From assembly GCA_947502885.1 (NCBI GenBank), contig CANNBP010000013.1, positions 1 to 64,000 of the forward strand: a stretch of DNA of 64,000 bases, written 5' to 3'. Shown piece after piece: positions 25,912 to 35,498 of the stretch. Both the position numbers and the translations under genes were made by a program. How positions within the stretch are numbered: position 1 is the first letter of the stretch; the number at the start of each line of letters is the position of its first letter. The DNA is from an uncultured Aquimarina sp. GTDB taxonomy: Bacteria; Bacteroidota; Bacteroidia; Flavobacteriales; Flavobacteriaceae. The notes below the pieces were generated by a model. That model had not been told where the DNA came from. It saw only the letters and a program-made list of their open reading frames with translations, and ran no database searches.

Positions 25912-28194
25912 TTAAAACCAGAACCCAATACTAAAAAACCATATGCTTTCATCTAGTTCTGGAGAAAATGAATATTTAACCTGTATAGGGCCTGCAAAGG
26001 TATCCATACCATAACCTAGTGCATAACCAGAAAATTCGGGATCTTCGAACCATTTTCCTGTACTAAATAGCTTATTGCCGACATTAGCATAGTTGGCAGC
26101 TATATTTACATGATTTTTTTTAAATATTTCATAATCAAATGACAACATAGCTTTTGCAAAGCTTTGTCCAGAAATTTCAAAGAAATTATATCCATAAAAA
26201 GGTATGAAATTATTGATTGTTTTTGCTCCAAATCCACCTAGAAGAAAATCGAGAGAATTTAATGCAGTATTTCCAATTTTTGTACCTGCTTGCAAATCAA
26301 TATTCATTGCAAGATTATTAGAGATTGTAGTTGCATATCCTAAGCGGGCATTGGCAATAGAGAATCCATTGAATTTATTGGTAAAATCTGAAGAAAATAG
26401 GTAACTATGAATATTACTTTCGAATAAATAACCTCGTTTTGGAAAATATTTGTTGTCATATGTATCTAACTTGATGTACCCAAAAGCGCTCCAATAATCA
26501 CTATCATCAAATACAGTTCTAGGGACTTGGTTTTCATCTTCTCCAAATGTTTCAGAAATAATCTGAAGACGTTTGTATTCTCCTCCTAGACCTAGAGAAA
26601 AGTTTTGTTGAAGAAGGGTTTCTGCATAAGCCTGGACATTGATATCGGTATAATCAACGGTAAGACTATTAATGTTTACATCAGGAATCTCACCAAATCG
26701 TTCAATAAAATCAAAAGCAACAGCTTTTTTAAAATTAGTATAACGATATTTTAATCCTGTACTCCAGTAAAATCCTTTATCAATATAGTAGTCTACATTG
26801 TATCTAATGTTATCTCCCAGAGCAGCGTCTACAGAGAGGACGTCATTATTTAAAAATAGGCTTTTGCGAGTAACATTTACTAAACCGGCAGTTTGAAATA
26901 AATTATCATAATGCAATGCAAAACGTAACAACATTTTATTTTCAGATTCTTTCAGGTTAAGTACAAGTTCTTTGCCCTCGGCTCTGTCCTCTAATCGGTG
27001 GCTAACCCGGTCAAAATTACCGGTGGCTGCAAGGTTGTTAATTCCTTCATTTAACTTATCGTAACTAATAACTCTAGGAGTTTTTAGTTTTAATTTTCCT
27101 TTGATATAGGCTCTGGTGTATCTTTTATGACCATTAATGGCAACGTTACTAAGGTATATGGCTTCCGAATTTTTGGGAGGTGCAATTTTTTTAGAGGGAT
27201 TGCTTTGACCCTTTGCAATCTCTTTTAGATTTTTATACTTTTTATAAGCTGCTTTTTCACCACTTGAGATAATTTCGTCGACTTGATCAAAAGACATAAC
27301 CGAAAAATCCATTATAGATGGTTTGATATAGATATCGGTTTCAGGAATTTTAGCTTTCATGGCATTATATGTTCTAAAATTACTGATCTGTAACATAATA
27401 TTGGTTACAGAATTTAACTCGTTTTCTTGCATTAGACTATCTTGTACATCAATCCCGATAACTATTTCTGCGCCTTTATCTCTTATTTCTTTTACGGGAT
27501 AATTATTCGTCACACCCCCATCAGTCATCAGAATTCCATTTAATTCGATCGGACTAAAAATAGAAGGTAATGCACCACTTGCAGCTACGGCCTCTGGCAG
27601 GTACCCTTTGTCTAGCAGTACTTGTTTTCCGGTTTCAATATTTGTAGACATGCAAAAAAATGGAATCGGAAGTTCATCAAAGTTTCTAATATTGTTTACA
27701 TGAGCTGTATATCTAGAGAATTGATTATAAAAGTTTTGTCCTTTGGATAATCCTTTAGGTAAACCAATTTTAAATTTGTCAAACGGAAGAGTTACGGCAT
27801 ATTTTTCAGAATCTTCACGTTCGTAAAAAGTCTTAGCTTCTCGAGGAAGCTCATCTTGTATTAATACGTCAAAATCTACTGTTCTAAAAATTGAGTCCAA
27901 AGCAGCAGCACTATATCCTGAAGCGTATAAGGCTCCCACTATTGCTCCCATACTGGTTCCCCCTATATAATCAATTCGAACTCCGGATTTTTCAATTATT
28001 TTTAAGGCGCCAATATGAGCAAGGCCTTTTGCACCACCACCACTTAATACTAAGCCAACTTTTACATCTTTTACAGAAGGAGTATTAATAGTATCTGTCG
28101 TTTCTTTTTCTTGGGTCCAGCAAATAGAAGAAACAAAAAATGTAAAAAAGACTGCCGTAATTGTAGATAGTTTTAATTGACAATGTTTAATCAC
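25912..28194 (-). CDS. Patatin-like phospholipase with C-terminal outer membrane barrel
   Basis: The 760-residue protein has a signal peptide (about 1-27), then a patatin domain: oxyanion motif GLVLSGGGAKGLAHIGAL, nucleophile Ser81 in GGTSMGAIVG (GxSxG) and the dyad Asp in DGGVTNNYP. A POTRA-like segment follows near residues 345-415 (IYLSNVAINGHKRYTRAYIK), then a BamA-type 16-strand barrel ending in aromatic SIGFWF. This architecture resembles the type Vd autotransporter PlpD of Pseudomonas, in which the barrel carries the lipase to the surface. The gene begins 2 nt after the uvrC stop and is probably co-transcribed with it. Confidence 0.92.
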   Translation of the reverse strand: MIKHCQLKLSTITAVFFTFFVSSICWTQEKETTDTINTPSVKDVKVGLVLSGGGAKGLAHIGALKIIEKSGVRIDYIGGTSMGAIVGALYASGYSAAALDSIFRTVDFDVLIQDELPREAKTFYEREDSEKYAVTLPFDKFKIGLPKGLSKGQNFYNQFSRYTAHVNNIRNFDELPIPFFCMSTNIETGKQVLLDKGYLPEAVAASGALPSIFSPIELNGILMTDGGVTNNYPVKEIRDKGAEIVIGIDVQDSLMQENELNSVTNIMLQISNFRTYNAMKAKIPETDIYIKPSIMDFSVMSFDQVDEIISSGEKAAYKKYKNLKEIAKGQSNPSKKIAPPKNSEAIYLSNVAINGHKRYTRAYIKGKLKLKTPRVISYDKLNEGINNLAATGNFDRVSHRLEDRAEGKELVLNLKESENKMLLRFALHYDNLFQTAGLVNVTRKSLFLNNDVLSVDAALGDNIRYNVDYYIDKGFYWSTGLKYRYTNFKKAVAFDFIERFGEIPDVNINSLTVDYTDINVQAYAETLLQQNFSLGLGGEYKRLQIISETFGEDENQVPRTVFDDSDYWSAFGYIKLDTYDNKYFPKRGYLFESNIHSYLFSSDFTNKFNGFSIANARLGYATTISNNLAMNIDLQAGTKIGNTALNSLDFLLGGFGAKTINNFIPFYGYNFFEISGQSFAKAMLSFDYEIFKKNHVNIAANYANVGNKLFSTGKWFEDPEFSGYALGYGMDTFAGPIQVKYSFSPELDESIWFFSIGFWF

Positions 28195-28196
28195 GC

Positions 28197-29996
28197 TTAT
28201 TCTTTTTTAGAAAGATAATAATTGTAAACTTTGGTTGCTCTCGAATTTCCGATAACTTCGGTTAATTCTTTGACAGAAGCTTCGCTTATTCTTTTTACCG
28301 ATCTGAAATGTTTTAATAATTCTACTATAGTTTTTTCTCCTATTCCAGGAATAAGGTCAAGTTCGGTATCAAGAGCAGCTTTACTTCTTTTTTGTCTGTG
28401 AAATGTGATTCCAAACCTGTGAGCTTCATTACGCAGATGTTGTATCACTTTTAATGATTCTGATTTTTTATCCAGATATAGAGGGATCGCATCTCCCGGG
28501 TAATAAATTTCTTCTAACCGTTTGGCGATACCAATAATGGTTACTTTTCCTCTTAAATTTAATGCTTCCAGAGCTTTTAGTCCAGAAGAGAGTTGTCCTT
28601 TTCCTCCATCAACAATGATTAATTGAGGTAGTGGTTCTTCTTCTTCTGTTAGTCGTTTATACCGTCTATATACAACTTCCTCCATTGAGGCAAAATCATT
28701 AGGCCCTTCTACTGTTTTTATATTAAATTTTCGATACTCTTTTTTACTTGGTTTTCCGTTTTTAAACACAACACATGCAGCTACGGGATTGGTTCCTTGT
28801 ATGTTCGAATTATCAAAACACTCTATATGTATAGGTTCTTCTGGTAATCGTAAATCCTTTTTCATTTGTGCCATTAAACGTTTAGTATGGCGTTCGGGAT
28901 CAATGATTTTTATTTGTTTAAAGCGTTCTTGCCTATAGTATTTTGCATTTCGTAATGATAGATCGATGATTTTCTTTTTGTCTCCCAATTGAGGGATACT
29001 TATTTTAAGTTTTTCACCCACATCAACTTTAAACGGAACAAAAATTTCTTTGGACGTAGATCCAAAACGTTGACGAAGTTCTATAATAGCAAGTTCTAAA
29101 AGTTCTTTGTCAGATTCGTCTAACTTTTTTTTAACCTCGGTTGTATGAGATCTTATAATTGAACCATATGATAACTGAAGAAAATTAATATATCCGTAAG
29201 ATTCATCAGACATAATTGAGAACACATCAACATTACTTATTTTTGGATTTACAACAGTTGATTTGGATTGATAGTTTTCAAGTACCTGAATCTTTTCTTT
29301 AATTCGTTGAGCATCTTCAAACTCCATTTGTTCGGCATGAGTCATCATTTGGTCTTTAAAACGAGTTAAAGAATCTTTGAAATTACCTTTTACAATCTGT
29401 CTAATTGCTTCGATATTTTCCATATATTCTTTCTCACTTTGCAAATCTTCGCACGGAGCTAGGCAATTTCCTATATGATATTCTAAACAGAGTTTATATT
29501 TACCATTCATGATTTTTTCATGTGATAAATCATAATTACAGGTGCGAAGCTGATATAAGCCTTTTATAAGTTCAAGGAGTGTATTTACCGTTTTGAAATT
29601 TGTATAGGGACCATAGTATTCTGAGCCATCTTTTATGATATTTCTAGTAGGAAAAACTCTGGGGAAACGTTCTTTTTTTATGCATATCCAAGGGTATGTT
29701 TTATCATCCTTAAGCATTACATTAAACCGAGGTTGATGTTTTTTGATTAGATTGTTTTCTAGAAGTAATGCATCGGTTTCTGTTTCTACGACAATATGTT
29801 TTATCGAATCAATTTTTTTTACAAGAACCTTGGTTTTATAATTATCATGGTTTTTGTTAAAATACGAACCAACCCTTTTTTTTAAGTTTTTGGCCTTACC
29901 TATATACAATAATTTGCCATCCTTATCGTAATATTGATAAACCCCAGGAGTAGTAGGTAAAGTTTTAATTTGTATGTTTAATGTAGCTTCTTGCAT
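28197..29996 (-). CDS. uvrC: Excinuclease ABC subunit C
   Basis: The 599-residue nuclease makes both incisions in nucleotide excision repair with UvrA and UvrB. The N-terminal GIY-YIG domain (TTPGVYQYYDKDGKLLYIGKA), the UvrB-binding UVR motif (about 205-240), the RNase H-like endonuclease half (IECFDNSNIQGTNPVAACVV, LIIVDGGKGQLSSGLKAL) and the C-terminal helix-hairpin-helix pair (LDLIPGIGEKTIVELLKHF) are all present. The four cysteines near residues 155-180 (LRTCNYDL, YKLCLEYHIGNCLAPC) match those holding an iron-sulfur cluster in UvrC. Confidence 0.97.
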   Translation of the reverse strand: MQEATLNIQIKTLPTTPGVYQYYDKDGKLLYIGKAKNLKKRVGSYFNKNHDNYKTKVLVKKIDSIKHIVVETETDALLLENNLIKKHQPRFNVMLKDDKTYPWICIKKERFPRVFPTRNIIKDGSEYYGPYTNFKTVNTLLELIKGLYQLRTCNYDLSHEKIMNGKYKLCLEYHIGNCLAPCEDLQSEKEYMENIEAIRQIVKGNFKDSLTRFKDQMMTHAEQMEFEDAQRIKEKIQVLENYQSKSTVVNPKISNVDVFSIMSDESYGYINFLQLSYGSIIRSHTTEVKKKLDESDKELLELAIIELRQRFGSTSKEIFVPFKVDVGEKLKISIPQLGDKKKIIDLSLRNAKYYRQERFKQIKIIDPERHTKRLMAQMKKDLRLPEEPIHIECFDNSNIQGTNPVAACVVFKNGKPSKKEYRKFNIKTVEGPNDFASMEEVVYRRYKRLTEEEEPLPQLIIVDGGKGQLSSGLKALEALNLRGKVTIIGIAKRLEEIYYPGDAIPLYLDKKSESLKVIQHLRNEAHRFGITFHRQKRSKAALDTELDLIPGIGEKTIVELLKHFRSVKRISEASVKELTEVIGNSRATKVYNYYLSKKE

Positions 29997-30160
29997 TCTG
30001 AAGGGTAAAGTTAAGTGTTTACCACAATTGTAATACTAATGATCTTGCTTTAATTTTTGTTAAAAATATACTAGAATATAAGCATTATTAAAAATATGTG
30101 ACAATATATAATGCTTATCGATTTTTAGTACATTAGTAGCTTCATATCAATTTGATTTTT

Positions 30161-30589
30161 TTGGAAAAAGAAAAGAAAATAATTGGAAGGATTGATAAAG
30201 TAGATTTTCCACTTTTATCAATTGCAGATATCGATGCCAAAATCGATACAGGAGCCTATACGTCTTCTATTCATTGTATTGACATAGAAGAGGTTGGTGA
30301 GGTTTTACAATGTAGCTTTCTAGATGCTACACACCCAGAGTATGATGGTAAACGATTTACGTTTAAAAACTATGACATAACCGCTGTTAAAAGTAGTAAT
30401 GGCAAAGTTGAGGTGAGATATGCGATTCGAACGAAGATAGTTGTATTTAATAAGACATACCCTATTACTCTTACATTGTCTCCTAGAGATGATATGCGTT
30501 TTCCTGTTTTAATAGGGCGTAAATTTTTAAATGGAAAATTTTTAATAGATCCACAATTAGAAAACCAGTCTTTTAATCAAAAAGAATAA
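30161..30589 (+). CDS. RimK-associated retropepsin-like protease (ATP-dependent zinc protease family)
   Basis: A protein of about 142 residues with the aspartic-protease-like motif AKIDTGAYTSSIHC near the N-terminus and FPVLIGRKFLNGKFLIDP near the C-terminus, as in the family named putative ATP-dependent zinc protease (Pfam 05618). No ATG is near; TTG 30161 (MEKEKKIIGRIDKVDF) fits best and TTG 30152 is the alternative. The stop overlaps the rimK ATG by one base (TAATG). Members of this family are commonly encoded beside RimK; peptide trimming of RimK-made tails is a proposed but unproven role. Confidence 0.85.
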   Translation: MEKEKKIIGRIDKVDFPLLSIADIDAKIDTGAYTSSIHCIDIEEVGEVLQCSFLDATHPEYDGKRFTFKNYDITAVKSSNGKVEVRYAIRTKIVVFNKTYPITLTLSPRDDMRFPVLIGRKFLNGKFLIDPQLENQSFNQKE

Positions 30590-31461
30590 TGAACATAAAA
30601 ATATTGTCGCGTAGCGCAAGTTTATATTCTACCAATGCGTTGGTTCAGGCGGCTGTAAAGCGTAAGCATAATGTACAAGTAATTGATCCGCTTAATTGCG
30701 ATATTATTATTGAAAAGAAAAAGCCAGAGATATATTATCGGGGTAAAAAATTAGAGCATATAGATGCAGTAATACCAAGAATAGGCTCGTCAATTACATT
30801 TTATGGCACAGCGGTAGTTAGGCAATTTGAAATGATGAATGTATTTACAACGGTACAGTCTCAAGCATTAGTGCAATCGAGAGATAAACTTAGGAGTTTA
30901 CAGATATTGTCTAAAGCAGGGTTGGGACTACCTAAAACGGTATTTACAAACTACTCTAAAGATGTGTCAGAGGTTATTTCTCATGTTGGCGGAGCTCCTT
31001 TAATTATTAAACTTCTAGAAGGAACTCAAGGGCTGGGGGTTGTATTGGCAGAAACAAAAACTGCTGCAGAATCAGTATTAGAGGCATTTAATGGGTTACA
31101 GGCTAGAGTCATTGTTCAAGAATATATTAAAGAAGCAAAAGGTGCCGATGTAAGAGCGCTAGTAGTAGATGGGCAGGTTGTTGGAGCAATGAAAAGACAA
31201 GGAAAAGAAGGTGAATTTAGATCTAATCTTCATAGAGGAGGAAGTGCTTCTATCATTACCTTGAGTGACGAAGAAGAGAATGCTGCTATAAAAGCTGTTA
31301 AGGCTTTAAAATTAGGAGTAGCCGGTGTAGATATGTTACAAAGTGAAAGAGGTCCATTGATTCTTGAGGTTAACTCATCTCCAGGGTTAGAAGGTATCGA
31401 AAGCGCTACAGGAAAAGATATTGCAAAAACAATAATTCGTTATATAGAAAGAAGTGTATAA
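30589..31461 (+). CDS. rimK: RimK, ATP-grasp ligase (ribosomal protein S6 glutamate ligase family)
   Basis: The 290-residue ATP-grasp enzyme adds glutamate residues to the S6 C-terminus in E. coli. An N-terminal domain is followed by SRDKLRSLQILSKAGLGLPK, the glycine-rich nucleotide loop LLEGTQGLGVVLAE, the VIVQEYIKEAKGADVRALVV strand and metal-binding LEVNSSPGLEGIE. HRGGSASII matches the substrate loop. Paralogues such as LysX use other acceptors, so the true acceptor is not certain. It is translationally coupled to the preceding gene, and the next gene starts 7 nt after its stop. Confidence 0.92.
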   Translation: MNIKILSRSASLYSTNALVQAAVKRKHNVQVIDPLNCDIIIEKKKPEIYYRGKKLEHIDAVIPRIGSSITFYGTAVVRQFEMMNVFTTVQSQALVQSRDKLRSLQILSKAGLGLPKTVFTNYSKDVSEVISHVGGAPLIIKLLEGTQGLGVVLAETKTAAESVLEAFNGLQARVIVQEYIKEAKGADVRALVVDGQVVGAMKRQGKEGEFRSNLHRGGSASIITLSDEEENAAIKAVKALKLGVAGVDMLQSERGPLILEVNSSPGLEGIESATGKDIAKTIIRYIERSV

Positions 31462-31467
31462 GATTAT

Positions 31468-32448
31468 ATGATAGAGGAAACCAAAAATGATATACTTAAT
31501 ATCCTTGGAGAACAAGTATTACCAGGTAAAAGTGTTACAATTAATTTTAATATAGCAAAACTATATACGTCTACAAAAGTAGAGATACCCGTTATTGTTG
31601 AAAGATCAAAAACACCCGGGCCTGTAGTACTTATTACAGCAGGAATTCATGGAGACGAGATTAATGGAGTAGAAGTTGTTAGACAAATTATAGCAAAAAA
31701 GATAAATAGGCCATCAAAAGGTACAATTATATGTATTCCGGTACTTAATGTATTTGGTTTTTTAAGTATGAATCGCTTTTTTCCTGATGGTCGGGATCTT
31801 AACAGAGTTTTTCCTGGTACCAAAAATGGATCATTGGCAAGTCGATTTGCTTATCAATTTATTAATGAAATTTTGCCAGTTGTTGATTATTGTTTGGATT
31901 TTCATACAGGAGGTGGTAGTAGGTTTAATGCTCCGCATATTCGAGTTGATCCAAATAATCAAAGTTTAGTTGACTTGGCTAAAATTTTTAATGCTCCCTT
32001 TATTTTGTTATCTAAAAATCTTGAAGGTTCTTACCGCGCTACTTGTGCAAAAAAGGAAAAGAATATTTTGCTTTTTGAAGGAGGTAAATCTCAAAGTAGC
32101 GATAAAGAGGTTGCTAGAGAAGGTGTGCACGGTACTATGCGCGTATTATATCATTTGAAGATGCTGCATGATAGTTTTGAGTTGCCAAGGAGAAGTAGTA
32201 GTAGTTTGATTGTAAAGAGTAGTTTTTGGATGCGTGCAAAGTATAGTGGTCTTTTACATATTAAGGTTCCTATAGGCAAGCATGTAGTTAAAGGAGAGAT
32301 ACTGGCAACAATAACAGATCCATATGGTAAGATGAGGCATGTTGTAAAAGCTAGCAATGAAGGGTATTTGATTAATGTAAATGAATCTGCAATAGTATAT
32401 AAAGGAGATGCTATTTTTCGTATTTCTAAAGAATTGATGGATGAATAA
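31468..32448 (+). CDS. Succinylglutamate desuccinylase/aspartoacylase family hydrolase
   Basis: The 326-residue M14-like zinc hydrolase shows zinc ligands in TAGIHGDEINGVEVVR (HxxE) and in CLDFHTGGG (His), arginine GRDLNRVFPG for carboxylate binding, and LLFEGGKSQS with the catalytic-site Glu. The C-terminal 80 residues form the small beta domain of the AstE/AspA family (SGLLHIKVPIGKHVVKGEIL). Such enzymes remove N-acyl groups from acidic amino acids or peptides. Its place after rimK suggests it works on RimK-made or related products (inference). Confidence 0.88.
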   Translation: MIEETKNDILNILGEQVLPGKSVTINFNIAKLYTSTKVEIPVIVERSKTPGPVVLITAGIHGDEINGVEVVRQIIAKKINRPSKGTIICIPVLNVFGFLSMNRFFPDGRDLNRVFPGTKNGSLASRFAYQFINEILPVVDYCLDFHTGGGSRFNAPHIRVDPNNQSLVDLAKIFNAPFILLSKNLEGSYRATCAKKEKNILLFEGGKSQSSDKEVAREGVHGTMRVLYHLKMLHDSFELPRRSSSSLIVKSSFWMRAKYSGLLHIKVPIGKHVVKGEILATITDPYGKMRHVVKASNEGYLINVNESAIVYKGDAIFRISKELMDE

Positions 32449-33004
32449 AAAAGAACTTAGGATTAAGTATAAAAAACTTAGGTTAGATTTAAATTATGAT
32501 GAAATTGAAGACTTGAGTATTGAGATTGCAAATAGATTACTTGAGCTTCCGATTTGGGAAAAGTCGTATTATCATCTTTTTTTACCCATTCAAAAACAAA
32601 AAGAGGTCAATACAGAATTAATATTAAATGTCCTTCTTGGTAAAGATAAAAACGTCATTGTTTCAAAAAGTAATTTTGAAGATGCTACTTTGAGTCATTT
32701 TTTACTTACCGATACAACGGTGCTAAAAGTAAACGATTGGGGGATTCCAGAGCCTATAGATGGAATTCCGGTTCCTGAAGAAAAAATAGAAGTAGTTTTT
32801 GTGCCATTGCTGGCTTTTGATCAGAAAGGAAATCGAGTGGGTTATGGTAAAGGGTTTTATGATAGATTTTTGGCAAATTGTGATCCCAATACTATTAAAA
32901 TTGGACTTTCTTTGTTTTCAGAAGAAAAAGAAATACTAGGAGTAACACCAACAGACATAAGGCTTAACCTTTGTGTGACTCCATTAAAAACGTATTATTT
33001 TTAA
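32441..33004 (+). CDS. 5-Formyltetrahydrofolate cyclo-ligase
   Basis: The 187-residue enzyme converts 5-formyl-THF to 5,10-methenyl-THF using ATP. MNKKELRIKYKKLR at the N-terminus, VFVPLLAFDQKGNRVGYGKG and FYDRFLANC at the phosphate-binding loop are diagnostic. It overlaps the preceding gene by 8 nt (ATGGATGAATAA region), so translation is coupled. It closes the four-gene cluster that starts at 30161. Confidence 0.94.
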   Translation: MNKKELRIKYKKLRLDLNYDEIEDLSIEIANRLLELPIWEKSYYHLFLPIQKQKEVNTELILNVLLGKDKNVIVSKSNFEDATLSHFLLTDTTVLKVNDWGIPEPIDGIPVPEEKIEVVFVPLLAFDQKGNRVGYGKGFYDRFLANCDPNTIKIGLSLFSEEKEILGVTPTDIRLNLCVTPLKTYYF

Positions 33005-33080
33005 GGGTTGGTCATCGTTTTTTTTGTAATCAAAAATACTTGTACTATCTTAGAGGAACATTAATTAATTACCCCTAAGA

Positions 33081-33473
33081 ATGTCTCGTACCAAAGATAG
33101 AGTATGCATCATTGATGATGACAATATGTATATCAAATTGTTATGCAAGATTATAGAGTTTAAAAAGTTGTCAAAATCGGTTGTGGTTTTTAAAAATGGG
33201 AAAGAGGCTATTGATTTTTTTGTAGACTCTATTGGTGAAGATGATATACCTCAATTGATCTTTTTGGATTTAAATATGCCAGTAATGGATGGTTGGGAGT
33301 TTTTGGATGAATTCTCTAAGATTAAAGACAAGATGAGGAAAAAAACAATATTGTATGTTGTAAGTTCTTCTATTGATATTAGAGATATAGAACGAGCGAC
33401 ATCCATGGATATGGTAGAAGGGTACATATCAAAACCAATTAAGTTAGAAGATTTTACTAAAATATTAGCTTAA
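33081..33473 (+). CDS. Single-domain response regulator (CheY-like)
   Basis: The 130-residue receiver domain has acidic pocket CIIDDDN (Asp12-13), phospho-acceptor Asp61 in LIFLDLNMPVMDGWEF, Ser in YVVSSS and Lys in YISKPIK. No output domain is attached. The sensor kinase is not nearby, and the target is unknown; stand-alone receivers of this type are frequent in Flavobacteriia. It is convergent with lspA 47 nt away. Confidence 0.93.
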   Translation: MSRTKDRVCIIDDDNMYIKLLCKIIEFKKLSKSVVVFKNGKEAIDFFVDSIGEDDIPQLIFLDLNMPVMDGWEFLDEFSKIKDKMRKKTILYVVSSSIDIRDIERATSMDMVEGYISKPIKLEDFTKILA

Positions 33474-33520
33474 CGCGTAGTTAAGAGTTAAGACATTAAG
33501 GGGTGATAATAATTTGTATT

Positions 33521-34129
33521 CTACCCTTCTTTTTTAGGAAAAGCTTTCTTATTAAAAACTACCAATAAAAAAACACCAACACTTATTGCTGAATCTGCAA
33601 TGTTAAAAACAGGGTCAAAAAAGGAAAAAGGTTCTCCTCCCCAAATCGGAATCCATTCAGGTAAAATATCATTATAAAAAGTAAATTGAATCATATCTAC
33701 AACTTTACCGTAGAATATGCCTTCATATCCACCACCTTCCGGTAAAAAATTCGCCACATGGATTTTAGTACTTTCTTCAAATATAAGTCCATAAAAAATT
33801 GAATCAACAATATTTCCAAAAGCGCCGGCAAAAATTAAGGCTATACAAAATGTAAGAATTGCGGGGCTATTTTTGCGAACAGAATCGTATAACCAATACC
33901 CAATACCTGTTATTGCAACTAGCCTAAACAAGGTAAGGATAAGTTTTCCATAGCTTCCTGGAAGTTCAAAACCCCATGCCATACCTTTGTTTTCTACAAA
34001 TATGATGCGAAACCAATCAAAAACTCTTACTTCTTCATGAAGGGCAAAATGTGTCTTAATATAGATCTTGCTGATCTGATCAATTAACAATACTAAAATT
34101 ATGACTAAAATGGACTTTTTTAATGACAT
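33521..34129 (-). CDS. lspA: Lipoprotein signal peptidase
   Basis: The 202-residue inner membrane aspartyl protease cleaves the signal peptide of prolipoproteins at the lipid-modified Cys. Four helices are visible (SILVIILVLLIDQISKIYIK, LFRLVAITGIGYWLY, LTFCIALIFAGAFGNIVDS, VGVFLLVVFNK), with the catalytic aspartates in FGNIVDSIFYG and FNIADSAISVG. The loop before the second Asp is longer than in E. coli LspA (about 164 residues), as seen in Bacteroidota. In many relatives lspA follows a DksA-like gene and ileS; here they are 2.5 kb apart. Confidence 0.95.
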   Translation of the reverse strand: MSLKKSILVIILVLLIDQISKIYIKTHFALHEEVRVFDWFRIIFVENKGMAWGFELPGSYGKLILTLFRLVAITGIGYWLYDSVRKNSPAILTFCIALIFAGAFGNIVDSIFYGLIFEESTKIHVANFLPEGGGYEGIFYGKVVDMIQFTFYNDILPEWIPIWGGEPFSFFDPVFNIADSAISVGVFLLVVFNKKAFPKKEG

Positions 34130-34505
34130 ATAAAGCAGGTTTGTTCTGTCTTAAAGTGACGGACAAAAATAGTATTTTATTTTATTATATAATCGTTTAA
34201 TGACTAGAATAGGGTATTCTCTTATTTCTTTATTAATATTTGGTCAAAAGATTATAGATAAAAAACACATTATTAACTGTATTAAGAATATGTTTTTTGT
34301 TTAATTAAAGTTGCAATGTTTGAAAAGATATCTAGACCAAGTTATTTGCGTCTGATATTATCAGTTTTTGATTTTTGTTTTGTTTATGATTGAAAAAAAT
34401 CAACTAAAAACTTGATAAAAGTCATTATTTCAATTGACTCATTTCAAAGTTTTTTAAAATTTGACAATATATTTTTGCTTTCACAAATCACAAACTCGTA
34501 AACTC
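34130..34505. other. Divergent intergenic region between lspA and the carbonic anhydrase gene
   Basis: Very AT-rich and without a gene. A possible hairpin at 34261-34302 (AAAACACAT...ATATGTTTT) has T runs on either strand but no recognisable transcript. A -7-like TATTTTTG box at 34470-34477 fits as promoter of the carbonic anhydrase gene, 29 nt before its ATG. Confidence 0.45.
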
Positions 34506-35363
34506 ATGAAAATCAATTTTTTAAAATTATTGACATTGTCTTTTATTTGTGTTACAATTTCTTGTAATCATGAAGACTTTGATTCTAACGAACTTAAAAA
34601 AGACCCCAGCTTAAATGATGAAGCAACATTAGCAAAACTTGCTACAGGTAATTCTAAATCATCCTCAGATTGTCATTTTGAATATGAAGGTGAACTTGGT
34701 CCAGATAACTGGGCTAACCTTTGTGGAGAAGATTGGAAAGATTGTGCAGGAAATGCTCAATCTCCTATTAATATAGCTATAAATAATGTTGTCGAAGATG
34801 ATGATAATCTAGAAAATATTTATACCAGATATAAAGCAAGTACAGTTGATATTTATAACAATGGGCATACTATACAATTTAATTATGATAATGGTAGCTC
34901 TGCTTTTTTAAATGGCATTAAGTACGACCTAAAACAGTTTCACTTTCATACCGGTAGTGAGCATACAGTTAATGGATATCGATATGATATGGAAATGCAT
35001 TTGGTGCATCAAGACCCTAATACTGGTCTTTTAGCGGTAATAGGTGTGTTTTTTGTGAAAGGTAGAAAGAGCCATACCTTAAAAAGGTTTATGAATAATT
35101 TACCAAGATATGAAGGAGATAATTATACAGATACTTCTAGTACTTTTTATGTAGAGGATTTGCTGCCATATAATATGGATTACTATACTTATAATGGTTC
35201 TTTGACAACTCCTGGTTGTAACGAAATAGTAACTTGGTATGTTGTTAAAACTCCAATTACAGCTTCTCCAAGACAATTAGCAAAGTTTAAACGTATAATG
35301 CACTCAAATTATAGACCTGTTCAAGAGTTGAATGGTAGAGTGGTGCTTACTAATGATGACTGA
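34506..35363 (+). CDS. Alpha-class carbonic anhydrase, lipoprotein
   Basis: The 285-residue protein starts at ATG 34506 (MKINFLKLLTLSF), giving a lipobox VTISC. The alpha-CA domain shows NWANLCGEDWKDCAGNAQSP, the zinc histidines in KQFHFHTGSEH and EMHLVH, and SLTTPGCNEIVTWYV. An acidic and serine-rich linker separates anchor and domain. It interconverts CO2 and bicarbonate in the periplasm or at the cell surface. It is divergent from lspA and followed by a terminator about 100 nt downstream. Confidence 0.93.
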   Translation: MKINFLKLLTLSFICVTISCNHEDFDSNELKKDPSLNDEATLAKLATGNSKSSSDCHFEYEGELGPDNWANLCGEDWKDCAGNAQSPINIAINNVVEDDDNLENIYTRYKASTVDIYNNGHTIQFNYDNGSSAFLNGIKYDLKQFHFHTGSEHTVNGYRYDMEMHLVHQDPNTGLLAVIGVFFVKGRKSHTLKRFMNNLPRYEGDNYTDTSSTFYVEDLLPYNMDYYTYNGSLTTPGCNEIVTWYVVKTPITASPRQLAKFKRIMHSNYRPVQELNGRVVLTNDD

Positions 35364-35460
35364 TTAATCAGTGTTAGAATTATTAAATAAATTTTTTGAA
35401 TAGTAAGGTATAAAAGATAATAGTTAGCTTAATTAAGGATAAATTCATAGATTCAGTAAG

Positions 35461-35498
35461 AAAACTGTCGTAACTCTGTTTACGTGCAGTTTTTTTTT
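35461..35498 (+). terminator. Terminator after the carbonic anhydrase gene
   Basis: The stem AAAACTG..CGTAA with TTACG..CAGTTTT is followed by a run of T. Confidence 0.75.
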
